Origin: Bacteroidales bacterium
Lineage (GTDB): Bacteria; Bacteroidota; Bacteroidia; Bacteroidales; UBA932
Direction: 5' to 3'
Assembly: GCA_015060325.1 (NCBI GenBank)
Contig: SUYQ01000008.1
Span: forward strand, 37,326 to 101,325
DNA: 64,000 bases
How positions within the stretch are numbered: position 1 is the stretch's first letter; each line of letters starts with the position of its first letter. Shown here one piece after another: positions 63,022 through 64,000 of this stretch. The translations under genes and the position numbers were made by a program. The notes beneath the pieces are model-generated. The model was given only the letters and a program-made list of their open reading frames with translations, was not told where the DNA came from and did no database searches.

Positions 63022-63801
63022 CTAATAACCTATCTCCTTGAAGAAATCAAGGATGAGCGGAGAAAGTTTCGGACTGTTGCAGATATAGGAACCATGATCC
63101 TCGCCAGGGATTATCACCGCACGGCCGGAAGGAATATTGTCGCCGATCAGGCGTGTATGGTCAGCCATGATGAGGTCGTGCTCACCAGACATGATCAGAG
63201 AAGGACATCCGATACCTTTCATATCTTCCACCGTCATTGACGGCTCCGTCTGAAGCATTATCACAAGAGGCTCCGTCGATGGCTGTGCCAGAAATCCTTC
63301 AGCGAAAGACGGAATCAGCGCACCCTCAACGAAGATATTGGCACCGCCAGTAACGATAGCACCCAATGTTCCCGGATACATCACTTCAAGCTGCAGAGCT
63401 ATGATGCCGCCATCGCTGAAACCGAAGACAGCTGGCTTCTCCAGGCCCTTGAGCTTGATGAATTCGTACACATCAGTTGCCATGTCCTTATAGTGATATT
63501 CATCCAGACGTGGATTGGCGCCCTGTCCACGGGAGTCAAGCGCATATACCATGTATCCGGCCTGCGCCAGCTCACGCTGGGTCATCTCCAGGTCGTTGTG
63601 GCTTCCACCGTTCCCGTGCAGCAGGATGACTGGTTTTCCGGCTCCCTCGGCAGCATATACGAGGCTGACGCCGTTTACCTCAGCAGCAGACATGTAACTC
63701 TCATATGTATTGGAATCTCCGCCCTTCGGACAGCATGCGGAAAGGGCAGCAAAGATAAAACCGAAGGTCAATGCCTTCACCAATGTATTTCCCATCATCA
63801 A
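63022..63801 (-). CDS. Alpha/beta-hydrolase lipoprotein
   Basis: 259 residues. N-terminal lipoprotein signal ending LSAC (Cys22 or next Cys). Alpha/beta-hydrolase fold with oxyanion loop LLHGNGGSHND, nucleophile Ser in GFSDGG, acid Asp in SGEHDLI and catalytic His in PGEDHGSY. Probably an esterase anchored in the periplasm or outer membrane; substrate unknown. The start has three in-row ATG codons (63801, 63798, 63795). A TATATTTG box lies 17 bp upstream. Confidence 0.85.
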   Translation of the reverse strand: MMMGNTLVKALTFGFIFAALSACCPKGGDSNTYESYMSAAEVNGVSLVYAAEGAGKPVILLHGNGGSHNDLEMTQRELAQAGYMVYALDSRGQGANPRLDEYHYKDMATDVYEFIKLKGLEKPAVFGFSDGGIIALQLEVMYPGTLGAIVTGGANIFVEGALIPSFAEGFLAQPSTEPLVIMLQTEPSMTVEDMKGIGCPSLIMSGEHDLIMADHTRLIGDNIPSGRAVIIPGEDHGSYICNSPKLSPLILDFFKEIGY

Positions 63802-63818
63802 TCAATTTAAAATGCATG

Positions 63819-63848
63819 CAAATATAATCATATAAAATTTCTCTCAAT
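63819..63848 (-). promoter_or_regulatory. Promoter of the hydrolase gene
   Basis: Minus-strand TATATTTG (63819-63826) with ATTG as the -33 element 18 nt upstream (63845-63848). Confidence 0.6.
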
Positions 63849-63850
63849 CA

Positions 63851-63881
63851 TTTGTTTTCTTGGATATTATGACTATCTTTG
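63851..63881 (+). promoter_or_regulatory. Promoter of the probable rpsO gene
   Basis: TTTG (63851-63854), 19-nt spacer, TATCTTTG (63874-63881). An exact fit to the Bacteroidota consensus. The leader to the ATG at 63951 is about 60-65 nt, long enough for autoregulation by S15. Confidence 0.7.
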
Positions 63882-63950
63882 CGCCCGCTTTGGGTCTACC
63901 TGACAGTGGCCCGTAAAGTTTTGATGTTTAACCCTTAATCTTTTAAAGCT

Positions 63951-64000
63951 ATGGCAGAATACCTTATGCCTGAGAAGAAACAGGAGCTTTTCGCGAAGTA
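63951..64000 (+). CDS. rpsO: Probable 30S ribosomal protein S15, 5' fragment
   Basis: Only 16 codons are inside the window (MAEYLMPEKKQELFAK). They match the usual start of Bacteroidota S15 (YLxxEKKxEIFxKYG). The strong promoter and long leader support a ribosomal protein gene. The call is tentative because so little is visible. Confidence 0.6.
   Translation, partial: MAEYLMPEKKQELFAK

Noticed and set aside
1..64000. Prophage, integrative element, toxin-antitoxin or defence island
   Set aside because: No integrase, transposase, phage structural, restriction or known defence motif was found; genes are core metabolism, cell wall, division and membrane functions, with only short non-coding repeats as mobile-like sequence.

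Overview
The window is chromosomal DNA from a member of the Bacteroidota, most likely order Bacteroidales. The evidence is the Bacteroidota-type promoter box TAnnTTTG in front of many genes, families largely confined to this phylum (DUF4988 and DUF6029 proteins, Omp28-like lipoprotein, Porin_10 barrel, BT_3928 family), a TonB system with an extra membrane protein and two ExbD proteins, and weak Shine-Dalgarno signals. The genus cannot be fixed from this sequence. I see no rRNA, tRNA, CRISPR array, prophage or transposase gene. The region is mostly core genome with short intergenic repeats.

Layout. 1-4.3 kb (minus strand): a lipoprotein cut by the left edge, an outer-membrane barrel with a TlpA-like thioredoxin, and folP. 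4.5-6.4 kb: tmk and a DoxX-like membrane protein. 6.4-10.3 kb (minus): an Omp28-like lipoprotein and a 903-residue lipoprotein. 10.4-16.2 kb: purB, a small FtsB/DivIC-like protein, a sugar nucleotidyltransferase with a CPBP protease, and a minus-strand pair that looks like the AmgK/MurU cell-wall recycling pathway, in which the kinase carries a RapZ-type C-terminal domain. 16.3-22.4 kb: pncB-pncA, a large porin-like protein and an MltF-like lytic transglycosylase. 22.4-27.0 kb (minus): a tight run pyrE, SRPBCC protein, rRNA methyltransferase, TPR protein, LolE-like permease. 27-32 kb: NUDIX hydrolase, queA, dprA, tatD, ansA. 32-39 kb: exbB, a membrane protein, two exbD genes, a terminator, then alkaline phosphatase, asnS, udk and tonB. 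39.1-40.4 kb (minus): an M23 peptidase.

40.5-57.7 kb is a complete Bacteroidota-style dcw cluster: mraZ, rsmH, ftsL-like, ftsI, murE, mraY, murD, ftsW, murG, murC, ftsQ, ftsA, ftsZ. Intergenic gaps are mostly below 25 bp, gltX is appended, and a strong hairpin follows. Four TGGAA repeats spaced exactly 10 bp sit upstream of mraZ and look like its operator. 57.7-64 kb holds glycerate kinase, rpiB, truB with a repeat-rich insertion, a MATE transporter, a YgjP-like metallopeptidase with in-frame tandem repeats, an alpha/beta-hydrolase lipoprotein, and the start of a probable rpsO.

Two families of short dispersed repeats occur. One has AGAT-type and ATGACA-type ends and lies between genes from 1 to 38 kb; it repeatedly abuts or supplies stop codons and appears to have been absorbed into the end of pncB. 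The other is a hairpin with an invariant 12-nt loop at 60-62 kb. The most interesting protein-level observation is the kinase/RapZ-C fusion beside a MurU-like gene, which suggests a cell-wall recycling kinase with a built-in amino-sugar-phosphate sensor.
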